This document shows, one piece after another, positions 23,451 to 35,400 of a stretch of DNA of 64,000 bases. The stretch spans positions 59,768,001 through 59,832,000 of the forward strand of contig NW_026947489.1 of assembly GCF_034190915.1 (NCBI RefSeq), in the 5' to 3' direction. The DNA is from Cavia porcellus. Its lineage: Eukaryota > Chordata > Mammalia > Rodentia > Caviidae. A program made the position numbers and the translations under genes. The notes beneath the pieces are model-generated. The model did no database searches and was not told where the DNA came from. It saw only the letters and a program-made list of their open reading frames with translations. The number at the start of each line of letters is the position of its first letter. Position 1 is the first letter of the stretch.

Positions 23451-24754
23451 ATATGTTCACAGGTTCAGTAAAGAAATGTACAGTCCTCTCTAGAAAACTT
23501 TCCATCTGGAAAGACACAGGGCTAAGGGAGATTTGCCACGCCCAGTGCGAAAGCTGAGGTCCTTCTCGTCACCACCCCAAAACACCAGATGACCACAGTC
23601 ATCATGATGACCACAGTCACACACAACTTCTGCATTGGGAAATATCTGAAAACAGGAGGACACTGAAATAAAAACCAAGTCTTTTACATGCAGACACAAA
23701 TCAACATTCACTAACAGACAAATAACAGACAAATACTGACAGAAAATACTCGAAACAGCTGAGATCACCAGAAAGCTTTCCATGCTGGGGTGTGCACATT
23801 CTTCGGCCCAGTGCCCTGTTCCTCCGAGATGAGCCCTGTACTGTCATGACCCACCTCCCTCCCCAACAACCCAGACACCGGCCCAGAGAGAAAACCAACC
23901 ATCAGCATGGCCGTGTCGCTTTGGCTGTAGAGTGTGCCTCGGTTCACAAACTCAGTTCTCTCCACGATTCTGCTCACAGACCAAATTGGATGAGAACCAA
24001 ATCAAATTTCCTCATGAGCTCTACTGTGAACCTAACTACTGAACTGGATTCAGTTCTCATCCAGTTTGTTTTGTGACCAGAATCATAGGAGGAATCAAAT
24101 TCATGAGCCAACAGACTACCGTAGTAGTAAGGTGAACAACAAGGACGGAATCAAAGGTCACCTGGATGCCAACAAACCTTAAGAAGCCATGCACACCCCT
24201 TCGCCAGGGCACGAGGCCTGCGATTTCTGTGAAGACCATTAGGCCACCCATGTACTGACCCATACTCATTCAGACCACGAGTTTCTTCTGGGCATGAGCA
24301 GCAGCACAAGAGCTCCAGCAGCCCCTGAGATAAATGCCTTCTCCTTTGGCTGCATCCCTCCAATGATTCATCCACCAAACCCAGCCTTCTGCCACACCAG
24401 ACAGGCCCTGTGACACCCCTGCATTCCCGGGGACCTGTCAGCTTTCCCAGCTGTAAGCCTGTCTCCCAAGGCTGTCTCTCCCCCAGTTGCTGTGACAGAG
24501 TTCTCCTCATGTGTGCTGGTCTCCTCTGCAGCCACGATAGTCATTTGACTGTCCCCTCTGCTGCCCTGGCTGCAAAGACCCGAAGAGCAGACTGGCCACG
24601 ATTTGGTGGCTTGGTCACTCTCCTTTCCACTCGGATTGTGTGGTTCCTCACTCCTCCTATCTATGCTCGAGGCCTGGGGAAGGGTCAGCATCGCTGGGGG
24701 CCTGGAATAAACCCTGGAGGTAGGAAGGATGTGTCCTGACTTTTTCTGCTTTTT

Positions 24755-25268
24755 TCAAGATTGTTTTGGCTGCTCAGAGCTCCTTGTGATTTGGTATAAA
24801 TTTTAGGATACATTGCTTCTAGGGGGAGAAAAAGCCACTGGGTTTTTGTAGGGCTTACGCTGAAGCTGCGTATTGCTTTGAGTAATATCTTAACACTACT
24901 GTCTTCCATGTCATAAACACAGGGTGTCTTTCCATTGACTGGGGTTTCAATTTCTTTCATGGGTGTTTTACAGCGTTCAGTGTACAAGTCTTTAACCTCC
25001 TTGACTTTTAAGCTTATTCATATGGGTTGTATTATTTTTGGTGCTATTTTAAATGGAACTCTCATTTTAAATTATTATTTGTGTACAGAAAAACAGACTC
25101 CTGTGTTGATTCTGCATCCTGCAACTTTGCTGAGTTATTAGTTCTAACAAGTTTTCTGTGGCATCTTTGGTTCATTGCATATGAGATCCTAATGCCTGTG
25201 AGATATCCTTTAAGTTTCCTATTTCAATCACTGCACTTTATTCCTGTAACTCCTGCCAAGGCCTGTCA
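24755..25268 (-). mobile_element. LINE-1 ORF2 fragment, antisense
   Basis: The plus strand shows the complement of L1 ORF2 reverse-transcriptase sequence: ttcaatttctttcatgggtg followed by ttttacag, then tgattctgcatcctgcaact followed by ttgctgagttattagttcta. These are landmarks of the L1 RT region. The copy is truncated at both ends and has no long open frame. Confidence 0.8.
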
Positions 25269-25296
25269 AATCCACTGGGCTCTTTGGTAGTTTCTT

Positions 25297-25388
25297 TATT
25301 TTTTTATTTTTTGGTGGTACCAGGGATCGAACTCTGCACCTCAGTGCTGACCAAGCAGGCGCTTATGCCTCTGAGCTAAATCCCCAGA
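25297..25388 (-). mobile_element. ID SINE with 17-bp target-site duplication
   Basis: Antisense ID: ggtggtaccagggatcgaac, caagcaggcgcttatgcctc and tgagctaaatccccag, with a T-rich tail. Flanks ctctttggtagtttctt (25280-25296) and ctctttgctagtttctt (25389-25405) differ at one base. Confidence 0.92.
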
Positions 25389-26534
25389 CTCTTTGCTAGT
25401 TTCTTACTTCACGTGTCCAAGCAGCCTTCTCTTCGTGTCCCGTCTGTTTGCTTAATCACGATCCTGCTCTCTTCTGTGACAGTCTAGGTGTCCTGGGAGG
25501 AAGACAGTTCCACCAAAGACCTGCAGCTGCTCCTGCAGGCACCCGGCCAGAGGTCTGGGTGGGGGTGCCCCAGGACCACCTGTGGGGAGGAGCTGGGGCC
25601 ACAGCTCAGAGGGTCAAGATGGGCAGTGGCCAGGCCTGGTGGTATGGTTGAGTGACTTCTACTGGACACCCATCCTGGGGCTTCCATCTCCATCTCTTGT
25701 GTGCAGGCCTGAGCCTCTGCTCTCTGCCCCACAGGGAAGCGAACTGGCCCATCTTGTCCCTTTTTCAGTGTCCTGGCCTGAATATTCCTGTCTTCCAGCG
25801 CATGGATTTATCGTCTGTACCAACTCACGCAATCTTAGCACTTTCCCTATGCAGACGGTCAAGGTCTTGTTACCTCCCATATGGGTGACTCCAGCGTGTT
25901 CTCCATCTCCCGGTTTCCACTTTCAGGTCAGTCTCTCTCAAGTTGTTCTAATCCCTCCAAAGACAAAGCTTCCCTCTTGCCTCCAAAGTATGACCTCATC
26001 AGAAAATAACCCATCTTGAAAATGGGAACCAAAACTGCCAGCCTGAGGTAGCCTTCCCTGCCACCACTCTCCTCACTCGGTGGCTTCTGTCAGGGACCCG
26101 TAGCAAGCCGTGTGTCTGGAAAGTATTGCTGTCAGGACAGTTTTAAACATTCAGCAGTTGAGTACCCCTGCGTATGAAAGCTGTATTGAGACCAGAGGTG
26201 TTCCCTCATTGATCCGACCATGGTGAAACTACGTCAAGTCAGAAAACAAGTGACACAGGTGTTAACCCCGCCTTTAAAACGTGACATGCAGCATGAGGGT
26301 GTCCCTAAAGCCAAATATCCTTTCCTCTCCTTTGCAGGCCAACTCCACAGGCCCTGAGCCTGCAAGAGCTAGGCCAGAAGGTGCAGCCAACATGAAGCTG
26401 GAGGAGCTCTGAGCACCCAGTGGGGATGGTGCTCCCTCATTCACACGCTCCCCAAACCGCACACAACTCAACTGTAGATTGTGAGATCAGTGAATGACCC
26501 TGACGCAGATCGCAAGTGTTTCTAGGAGTTTGTG

Positions 26535-26551
26535 AACCTAATGTGTGCTCA
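26535..26551 (+). repeat. 17-bp direct repeat, left copy
   Basis: aacctaatgtgtgctca, identical to 27433-27449; weaker similarity continues for about eight bases. Confidence 0.85.
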
Positions 26552-27432
26552 AAGCGTCATGGAAATAAATGGAGTTTCGGGCACACTGCAGAGGGCAGCT
26601 CTGCAGTGAAGACAGGTCCATTGCCATGACGTGACTGACAATACCAGTCATCACTGCACCCGCTCTCGGGTCTGGGCTCTGCTGGGCAGAACCTCAGCAC
26701 TCCATGAGAAGCAGGCAGGGTATAGCCTACGCCCAGGAACAGCCAAACTTCCCAGGGTGCAGCTGGCAACGATGCCCCACAGGGGAAAGACAGCTGCCAC
26801 CCAGAAGCCACGCCTTTATAGATTTTTACCAGTCAGTCAACATGTGCAGCACACGAGGACCACACCCACAGCGGGGAGTATAACACAACTCAACTCCTTC
26901 ATTCCCTGCCCTTCCATCTTTTGGTCCTCTTTCCTTAGCAAAAGATCTTTCTCCCTGTTCTATCACTTTATTTTGCTCTTCATATATACTTTCAGGAGAA
27001 AACTCACTAGAAAATATTTGGCCTTGAAATGACTCCAATGTGTGACCCAGTCTATGTAAGTCAAAGCAGAAATACAAAAAAAAAAAAAAAAAAAAACATT
27101 CAATACTAACAAACAAGTTTCTCCAAGGGTTAAGATGTGATGTGTATTTTCTAATATCCCATGATAAATAGTTACTATGTATCATAATCATATTTTTTTA
27201 AAAGCCAGAAACTACAAAAAAAAAGTTCACTAAATTCTAAGTTCAAAAGTACATTTATTTAAAATGTGGGTAAGATATCAGTATAAAAGAAAAGAGTGTA
27301 AGAAATAAAAATAAAGTACAAAACATTTCAAATCTTTAACATCCATAATTTAGATAGCAAGGTCTTTACACATTTTATTTGAAATTTCATAGTGTTGTGA
27401 AGACATTTAAAAACCTGGCAAATGAATCATAA

Positions 27433-27449
27433 AACCTAATGTGTGCTCA
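27433..27449 (+). repeat. 17-bp direct repeat, right copy
   Basis: Exact copy of 26535-26551, enclosing 881 bases. It may be a target-site duplication or a local duplication. Confidence 0.85.
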
Positions 27450-27589
27450 TAAAGTCATATAATACAAAACATAATTTATGTTTCCTCAGAATAAAATTAC
27501 ACATCTTAATAAGATGCATCATAGGTGCCACTGTCTTCCTGCTTTCTATCTCATCCCTAGGGAAGCAGCTGGAAAACACATGCAGTCGG

Positions 27590-27800
27590 TCAGAGGTCCT
27601 GGCTCGGCTCGGGCTCCAGCTCGGCTCGGGCTCCAGCTCGGCTCGGGCTCCAGCTCGGCTCAGCTCAGCTCAGCTCAGCGCAGCTCGGCTCGGCTCGGCT
27701 CAGCTTGGCTGGGCTGGGCTCGGCTCCACTTCAGCTCCAGCTCCGCTTCAGCTCCAGTTCCAGCTCCAGTTCCAGCTCCGGCTCCGGCTCTGGCTCGGCC
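27590..27800 (-). repeat. GC-rich tandem repeat (GGCTC / CAGCTC units)
   Basis: Three blocks: a 17-18 base unit ggctcgggctccagctc, then pentamers (cagct, then ggctc), then hexamers built on cagctcc. It lies downstream of the PAXIP1 stop, possibly in its 3' UTR. Confidence 0.85.
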
Positions 27801-27809
27801 TTCAGTTGA

Positions 27810-29197
27810 ATTTATACGTGGGCACGCTGAGGAACAACTCTGAATGCCAAGAGCTCCCGTTTTCAGTCCCATTCAGCACAGTACAATTTGCACTTCTTCA
27901 CCCGTCCACACAGCACATCCAAACCCCAGGGGCTTTAATCCTCAGTACCACAAAAAACTAAAAACAAATCGAATCAACAGAACCCTGCCACACGGACAGG
28001 GGCACTCAGGCTCATAAGGGGCCACCATGTGACTCTGACCCTAGCTGAAGCGGAGCCCACAACCAGTCGGGGAGCACTCAGCTCACACAAGCATGCACAA
28101 GCCAGACAGATTTGAGTCCCCAGAGCATCAACGCCTTCCAGAGCATCACACCCTCAGACACGCTGCCAGGTCCCTTGCAGGCCTCTAAGACAACACCCAC
28201 AAATCACACACAGCACACGAAGGAACTCTTGCTCCTGAGGAGCAGAAGAGAGCAGGCTCTCACCAACATAAACCTCAGCAGCGGAGCCATCTGAAAGAGA
28301 TGAGAAGTCACGTGCGCTGCACGGACCACGATCACAGTATGTCTGCACACCAAACCCTGGACAGTGTCCCCTCTTCAGGACTCAGCAGCCACCTCTCATG
28401 GATGCCCAGCACTGCTCAGATCGTGCGGTTGCTTCGTGTAAGTGCCACTCTGGCAGATGCCTGCTGCCCCTTGGACAGCCTTTCCCCTAAAGCGCTCTCC
28501 TCCCGAAGGTACCCTGGTTCTGTGCTTAACAGCATAAACTGAAGCCCTCTCATGCTGAGAGCTGTCCGAGGACCCTAAGGCCCCAGTGCCCATGCGGGAG
28601 CCGGGGCCAGGGTGGGCACATCATACCTCCTGTCTCAAACAGCTCATGCCAGCACATGGTGAGATCTGGTGACAGCTGAAATGTCTGCAGTGGCTATGCT
28701 CAGCGCAGACCCTGACCCTGAGCTCTCTCCCGGGGCTCCCTTGTGGCAGGCACCCCTGCATAGGAAACGGGTTGAGTAGTAGTTTTGCACAAGGATTTGT
28801 GAGGCGCATTTTGTTTGTTTTGTGGGCTGCTGGGCATGGATTAAAATAGTGCTCCTGACTTTTAATGAAGATTATCAACAACATAAGAAACCTATTTTTC
28901 TTCCAACTGCATGAGATAAAAAGCCTAGAAATATTCAAACATCATTCTAAAGACTTACCCTTGCCTACTACCTACCAGTAAAACTAAGTGATTCCTCACA
29001 GTGCTTCTAGTAAGCCATCCATTTCCCCGGCCAAGCGCCAGAGCACAGAGAATTCATGCAAGCTGCATTCCATTTGGAGAATACAAACTCAACATGTACT
29101 TGAGTACTGAAAGTACTTAATTTTGCAGTTATTTTCTATTTTATCTCACTGTAAAACACTTAACCACCCACATAAGCAGAAGTACAGTGAGTCAGGA
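27810..29197 (-). other. PAXIP1: Probable PAXIP1 3' UTR or flank; transcript end not determined
   Basis: No exon or SINE is clear here. On the minus strand, poly(A) signal candidates are ATTAAA at 28866-28861 and, further downstream, AATAAA at 27379-27374, 27259-27254 and 26973-26968. I cannot choose among them. Confidence 0.4.
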
Positions 29198-29427
29198 CTA
29201 AATTGGCCTACTGGTAAAGACAGTGCACACGTGCTGGTGAGGAAGGGCTGCCATTGACATGCACCCCAACACCCAGGGCAGGATGGAGCCACGGCCCCAG
29301 CCCAGCCCAGCCCAGCCCAGCCCAGCCCAGCCCAGCCCAGCCGCAGCCCGCTCTGTCAAAGGATATGACTCGTAGTCCATGGTCTGGGTCAGCACTCCGG
29401 TTAGCACAAACTCTGCGTTATGAACAT
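29198..29427 (-). CDS. PAXIP1: PAXIP1 last exon with extended C-terminus
   Basis: Acceptor tttcag. It encodes [20 protein letters not shown] and Y, matching other PAXIP1 proteins. Human PAXIP1 stops three residues later, as I recall. Here the frame goes on for 54 residues ([17 protein letters not shown]...) through a GGGCT-type pentamer array, ending at 29198-29200. The exon start is firm. The true stop depends on whether the sequence around 29350-29362 is correct. Confidence 0.8.
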
Positions 29428-32369
29428 CTGAAAGGAACAGGGACTGGGCCCTTAGGAGAAGCGTGCAGGGCAGCACAGAGGGGGGGACAGGGGGGTGGGA
29501 CAGGGGGCTGGGAGCTGCACCTATTCCTCGGGCGAAGTACTCTCGGCACAGGTGGAGGTCGTTCTCGCAGGATATCACGATGATTTCCGACAGACTCTGA
29601 GGAAGACGCACTAGTCAGTGACGACAGGAACCCTCGGGCGCCACAGAGACCGAGACCGGTGCCTGCGCCCTACCCAAGCCCGCACCCGCGTCCCACCTTA
29701 TTCTGCTTGTGCTCCACCAGCTTGCGGAAGGACGGCTGCTTGGATAGCACCTTCCCACCCGCACACTCCACGATGGCCTTCATGGTGGACAGGCTCGGGC
29801 AGATTCCAGGGGTGATGTAGAAGTACTTTGCCTGAAAGTGAAAGGAAAACATAGGCACTGGCCTTCAGATGCTTTCAGCCCTGAGAGTTCTGACAAAACG
29901 TCTCATTTCCTGAAAGTATGAAGGCAGCGGTCTCCTATTAGTGTTCCGCCCAGAAAGCTCTAAGGTGGGAAACGTCACCCATGACGTAAGACCTGTGCTA
30001 ACACACAGGAGCTGGACCTTAGCTTCTCAAAGGAGACAGCGCTCAGCAAACACCTGAGCCTGTTACACACTCTGTCATGACTGGTGCTACCCAACACCTG
30101 CCACACTGCTCATGGGCCATGGCCCAAAAAGACGCCGCCTGAGGCCATGAAACCTCCTTTATTAGACTCAAAAGGGAAGTGGTAAGACAGTGCTTAATAT
30201 CTGGTTCCCAATGAGCTTGCTTCTATGTATGCAGCAAACTATTTTGCTTTAAGCTGCTCACAGAAAAAACCTAAATAAATATTTGAAAAATCAGACTATT
30301 TTCGGGAAAATGCATGCTAATTCAATATTCCAAGTCATTTCTGATTCCTAAACTGACTCCTTAGGAGAACTTAAAAGAACAGGTTATTGATTTACTCTGT
30401 TCTTTGATATAAAAAGTACTTACCAACTCTTCTAAGTCTCTCATCTAACAAATAATTTTAAAATCTTTAGTTCTGCAATTATGCAAAATTCAATGAACAC
30501 TTCTCCAATATCTTCTCTAGCTGAAAACACATTTACTGAGAGCAACGTAAGCAATGTCCTCCTAAGATGTGAAACTTCACCAACTACATTATTCAGAGAC
30601 AGCTCCCAAACAACTTCATATCCTAATGCATCTGCACTCTGGGTGCCAATTCTTAGGCTCGGTAAAGAACAGGCCCCAGAGTGTACAGATTCCCCGGAGT
30701 AGCCGCCCTCATGGCCAGGACCAAGGAGGAAGATGCTGTGGACACAGCAGGGTGCTCACCACACCCAGCACCCTCTAATGTGCCCCTGCAGTGCCACCCA
30801 CACGGACACAGCTTTGCTCTCGGCCTTACCTTGAAGAGTGGAGAAACATGCGCCCGTTTCAAGGATTCTTCCAAACTGAATGAGAAGAGCACTTCGGCCT
30901 CAGCATCTCGGAGGATGTAGTTCTGCTCATCTGGAAAACACAGCAGTGTCACCAGAAAAGTACAGGATGAGCTGCCCGATGGGGCCCACCACACTGCAGG
31001 CTGCCCACATTCATAAGTGCCCGTTAGCTGTGGCTACCCTGACCTGAGTAAATGCTGGGCATCTGTACCTCACTTTTACCTTTCATTTGCTTCCCCCTGA
31101 AAAGGATCAGCCAAAACAGACAGGCAGACAGCTCTTCTCCTAGGTAAGCAGCGACAACCCTCCAGGGCTGGAACAGAAACCGATTGCGACCTAGGAGGCT
31201 CTTCCGCTCTTAGCAGCAATCCCATCCCCTTCCAAATGGTATCACAGCTCCTCACTACGGTCCAGGTCAAGATGCCAGGCCTGAGTGGCCAGCGACACGC
31301 TGTCATCACATCTGCTGCCACCACACCGACCAACTCCCCAGTGCCAATCAGGCAAATTTACCCAACTTTCCTAGTTATCAAACACCCGCTCCTTTGAAAT
31401 GGACAAAAACTTGCACCACTCAATGCCCAGCACAGAAAGCCAAATGTCCACCAGTCTGAAGACTTCTGAGGATTCTCAACGAACTGGTTTCAGTCTCCAT
31501 GGCAAGATTTTAAGGAATGTCCACGGGCCAGAAGTTACAAATATGGGTCCAGTCGTGCTGCACTGGTGTGTGATCATGTCTGTGTGACAGATGGCTCCAC
31601 CTGCCTGCACAGCCCCCAAGGCCCTCACGGCAGGGGCAGTTGGGTCGCTAGAGGACACAGATTTAAGGATCTGTGGGCCTCAACAATTTCTGCCACACAT
31701 TCTTCTCTTAAGAAACGTAAAACCAGCCCACAGCTTGGGGACCGCTAGGCATGCACAGCAGTCCACTCACAAAGGAAATTCGACCCTGGTTCCCCACCAG
31801 GAGCACGGAGACACGGCTGTCTCCGCACTCACTAGTCCTCCTACTGTCTATGTGGCGCTGTAACCTCTCAGTGCCCGTGGCCACGTGTGGCCACCTGGAC
31901 CCGAAGATTGAGGAGGCTGGCTTCCTCAGGTTCACACCTGCAGTCCCTCCCTGCTCCCACTCCCACGTGCCTGGCTGTCCCCTCAGCAGTCTGCTCGGTG
32001 ACACTCAGACCCTGCTCTGTCTGTGCCGCCAGCCAGGAGCACGGAGGTGAGCAAACACTGGCATCACTCAACAAGGGGGATGAGGCCCTGCACTGCTCAG
32101 ATGCAGGCCCTGGGTGGGGCGCAGTCCCCGTCTCTACCAGGCAGAGGCCCATGACCTGCTGGCCACTGAACTGTCTCCCAGGCTCTGCTGTCTCACACAC
32201 ACAGCCCCAAGTCTTAGTCTGCTTCTGCCTCTCCCGCACACAGCAGTCTCAGCCGTGTTCAGCTGAGGCTTACTTCTCTGTGCCATCAGCCTATCTTGAG
32301 CAGAAAATGACATGTCCGAAAAAGCCTCATGTAACAGGACTGACTAACCACCTGTCTGCAGCCTTACTG

Positions 32370-32405
<36 letters not shown>

Positions 32406-35400
32406 ACTGTGAGAACACAACAGCCAGGTGCACCACTGCCAGGACACCGCAAGCATGTGCAACGCTGTGGTAGAGGCTGGCGAGCCACAGCCTGCCTACA
32501 GCACAGGTGGCAGAAAGTTCCACTTGGTAGCAGTGCGGCTAGGGCACAAGACCAAACCCGCAACTGCAAACACAGGGACACAGGTCTCAGCCCACACCAA
32601 GAGGGGCCAGCGGAGACCCAGCCACAGGCTTGACGACGAAGCAGCAGGCTTACCCCGACACAGCGTGTTCACCGCCAGCACACACAGCTCTGCACATGCC
32701 ATTCACACCAACAGGCCAGGACTTCTGGGCGGACTGCTCCATTCCAACACAGATACAAACCACGCTCCCCACTGTGCAAGCCAGATTCCCCAACAAAAAC
32801 TAACAAGGAGGGATGGAGAACTTTCTTCCCCAATATCACTCAAACTACCCAAACCTTCCTATTTCATGGTAAGACAGGAAATCCCTGAACATGAAGTAAG
32901 TTTAGCAACACAAGTGAAGAGCTACGAAGCAGGGTTCAGATCCCAGGATGCACTGGGGTGAAAATGCGGACCGGCCCTGGTGCCGTGCTCTCACCCACAA
33001 ACTCCTGGCACTTGAAGCACTCCTCCAGCCACTCGGGCGTCACGATGTGCTGCACCACAGAGATGGCCGTCAGGAACTTCACGGTGCGCGTCACTCTGCT
33101 GGCGACCAGGTGGGTGCACTTCTGCGCAGACTCGGCCACCTCACCGCCCAGGACGTAGAGCTTCTGCACACACGGGGAGGAAAGGGCGGGTCAGCAGGGC
33201 GCCACACGGCAGCCAGACAAAGGACCTAGCCATCTCCTAGTGTGGGCAGAAGTCAGGGGAAGGCTGCCCCTGGGCCACTACACACAAAACAGGACCCAGA
33301 CAGGAACCTCCAAGTGTGGGGGACACAACTGACAGAGCCAGGTCACCAGGCTGACCTGGCGTACGACTTCTGTTTTTAAAAAGAACAGCATGGAAAAGAC
33401 TGTTCCATGGGCACATAAGACCTCTAACAGCTACACTCACAGGTAAAGCAGTAGAAAACTGTACTACATTTGCAACAGCAACATTTTAACTGTTTCTTCT
33501 CTGTACCCAGAGTACACTGCACAAATCCAGTCTATTACAGGTGTCTCAAGTCTCTACCTCTCCACTACCAAAACAAAACACCCATGACCAAATAAAGCCC
33601 CAAGATCCCTTGTGCTATTATTTCAGAAAATGTGTTTACAACTCTGCTCCCACTTGTCATTTCAAAGACTGTGCCCCTCAGAGCGCAGGTCCAGCCAGCT
33701 GTGTTCTACCCAGGGATAGAAGCTCCCAGTCCTGGGACACCCCGGGATGGGACCTGGCTCTCACTGGCACCTCTGAGTCACATGTTTATGCTAACGAGAA
33801 ACCAAGTGTGAGCAGCAGCAGTACAAACGCAGGGGAAGTCATCTGACGGCTGCTAACACCCTGGACAACACCTATAAATACTCTGCAGATTCACACCCTA
33901 AGGCGACTGCAAGAAGACATTCCTGGTTAAGCACACATGCACTAAGCAACTAGCCTGGAGTGTACAGGCACAGAAAGGAACACAGCGAAGCATGCCCTGT
34001 GTGGATGCAAACTTTACCTTAATGTACTGCTGAACTTGGCCAGGCTCAAACCCAGTGAAAAGCACTAAAGGCGTCAGCTCCGGGGTCAACTTTTTGGTGG
34101 GAGTGGGGAGATCCTCAATTCTGTAAACAAACATAGAACAGTGACCACCATGCCACTTTCTTCAACTGTTCTTCAGTGACACAGAACTCAGTCTCCTCTC
34201 CCTTCTCCATCCCGCCTCCACCTGATTTTGGTCCTAACTGCACTTTAACAAAGGAGGGAAAGACTCCAGCTGGTTTTCTGCCTCACCAATTTTGATGGCC
34301 TGACTCCCTCTTTGCATACTGGGAACTGAACTTGGGGCCTCCACGTCAAGCCACACACTGGCCCTTCTTAGCTTCTGAGACAGGGTCCTGCTGGGCTGCT
34401 CAACCAGTCTGGGCCCAAGTTGTCAGTAGTCCTGTCCCAGACTCCCGAGTGGCTGGGATCACAGATCCGCTCCTCCATACCCTGCCACTCTTCATTTGTA
34501 AGTTTATAAGGTAACCTTGCGTGACTCAGCCACAGCTCCTCACTGGGACAGTCACACCGACTCGAGGACCCAGGAGGGTACAGACCTTGCCCCTGCCGCC
34601 CTCTTCATTCTCACCTCCTCCTAGGGGACTGCCAAGCTATTTCACTGAAAACTACAGGCTATGGAATCAGACCTTTCTGTCTTTTTCAGGCTGAATGCTT
34701 CAATTTAAAAATCTATTATAAGTAAGAGACACACTGCAACGAACCCCCTTGCTTCAAACACATGTAACCCATCATTCCTGCCACTGTCTACAGCACTTCT
34801 GGAGTCCTTCTTCCTGAGTCTTTACAAGGTCAGATCAAGCACCAGACAACAGAAAGAACACACAAGAACACAATGCTGTGCTTTCATCATTTCATCCACC
34901 AGACCTGGTGCCGCGCACTTCTGGCTCTTCCCCAAGTCAAAATGATCATGGAAGGTAAACACCTTGCTTTGATTCAGGTTACTGAGGCAGCCAGGACAGC
35001 ACAACGAAAGACACTCGGGAAAGAGGACTCCAGAATGCTCTATAAAGTGGCCAGAACAACGGGATGAGTGTATGTGAAGTGAAGGGGGACTGGGATTCTG
35101 AGGGGGGTTAATGCCAATGCTTTTTATTATTCTAAATTTTCAAAATTTAAATCTCTGAGCCAGGCGTGGTGGCATACACCTGTCATCCCAGCACTTGGGA
35201 GGCTGAGGCAGGAAGACTGCTGCAAGTTTACGGGCAGCTTGGGCACCATAGTGAGTTCAAGGCCAGCCTGAACTACATAGCAAGACCCTGTCTCAAAAAA
35301 ATCAAATAAATAAATGAGTAATATACTTTTCTATCACACCTTGTACATTTATTTACTTGATATTTTAAAAATCTTACTCTTTAATCAAATGCTGTAAGGA

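Larger units (their letters stand above)
17781..26530. other. Intergenic region between DPP6 and PAXIP1 3' ends
   Basis: Apart from the listed repeats I see no exon, RNA gene or promoter with support. 17790-18950, 19090-20000, 21420-22650, 23460-24750 and 25410-26530 look like unique or very old sequence. Open frames here are short, overlap in several frames and match no protein I recognise. Confidence 0.6.

Noticed and set aside
24057..24739. Possible unidentified processed pseudogene in several minus-strand frames
   Set aside because: Some stretches look protein-like, but I could not match a family or find a poly(A) tail and target-site duplication.
29296..29340. CRISPR-like or regulatory array
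   Set aside because: Simple pentanucleotide microsatellite in a mammalian genome; no spacers.
29618..29815. Plus-strand open frame over PAXIP1 BRCT6 exons
   Set aside because: Antisense shadow of a real coding exon.
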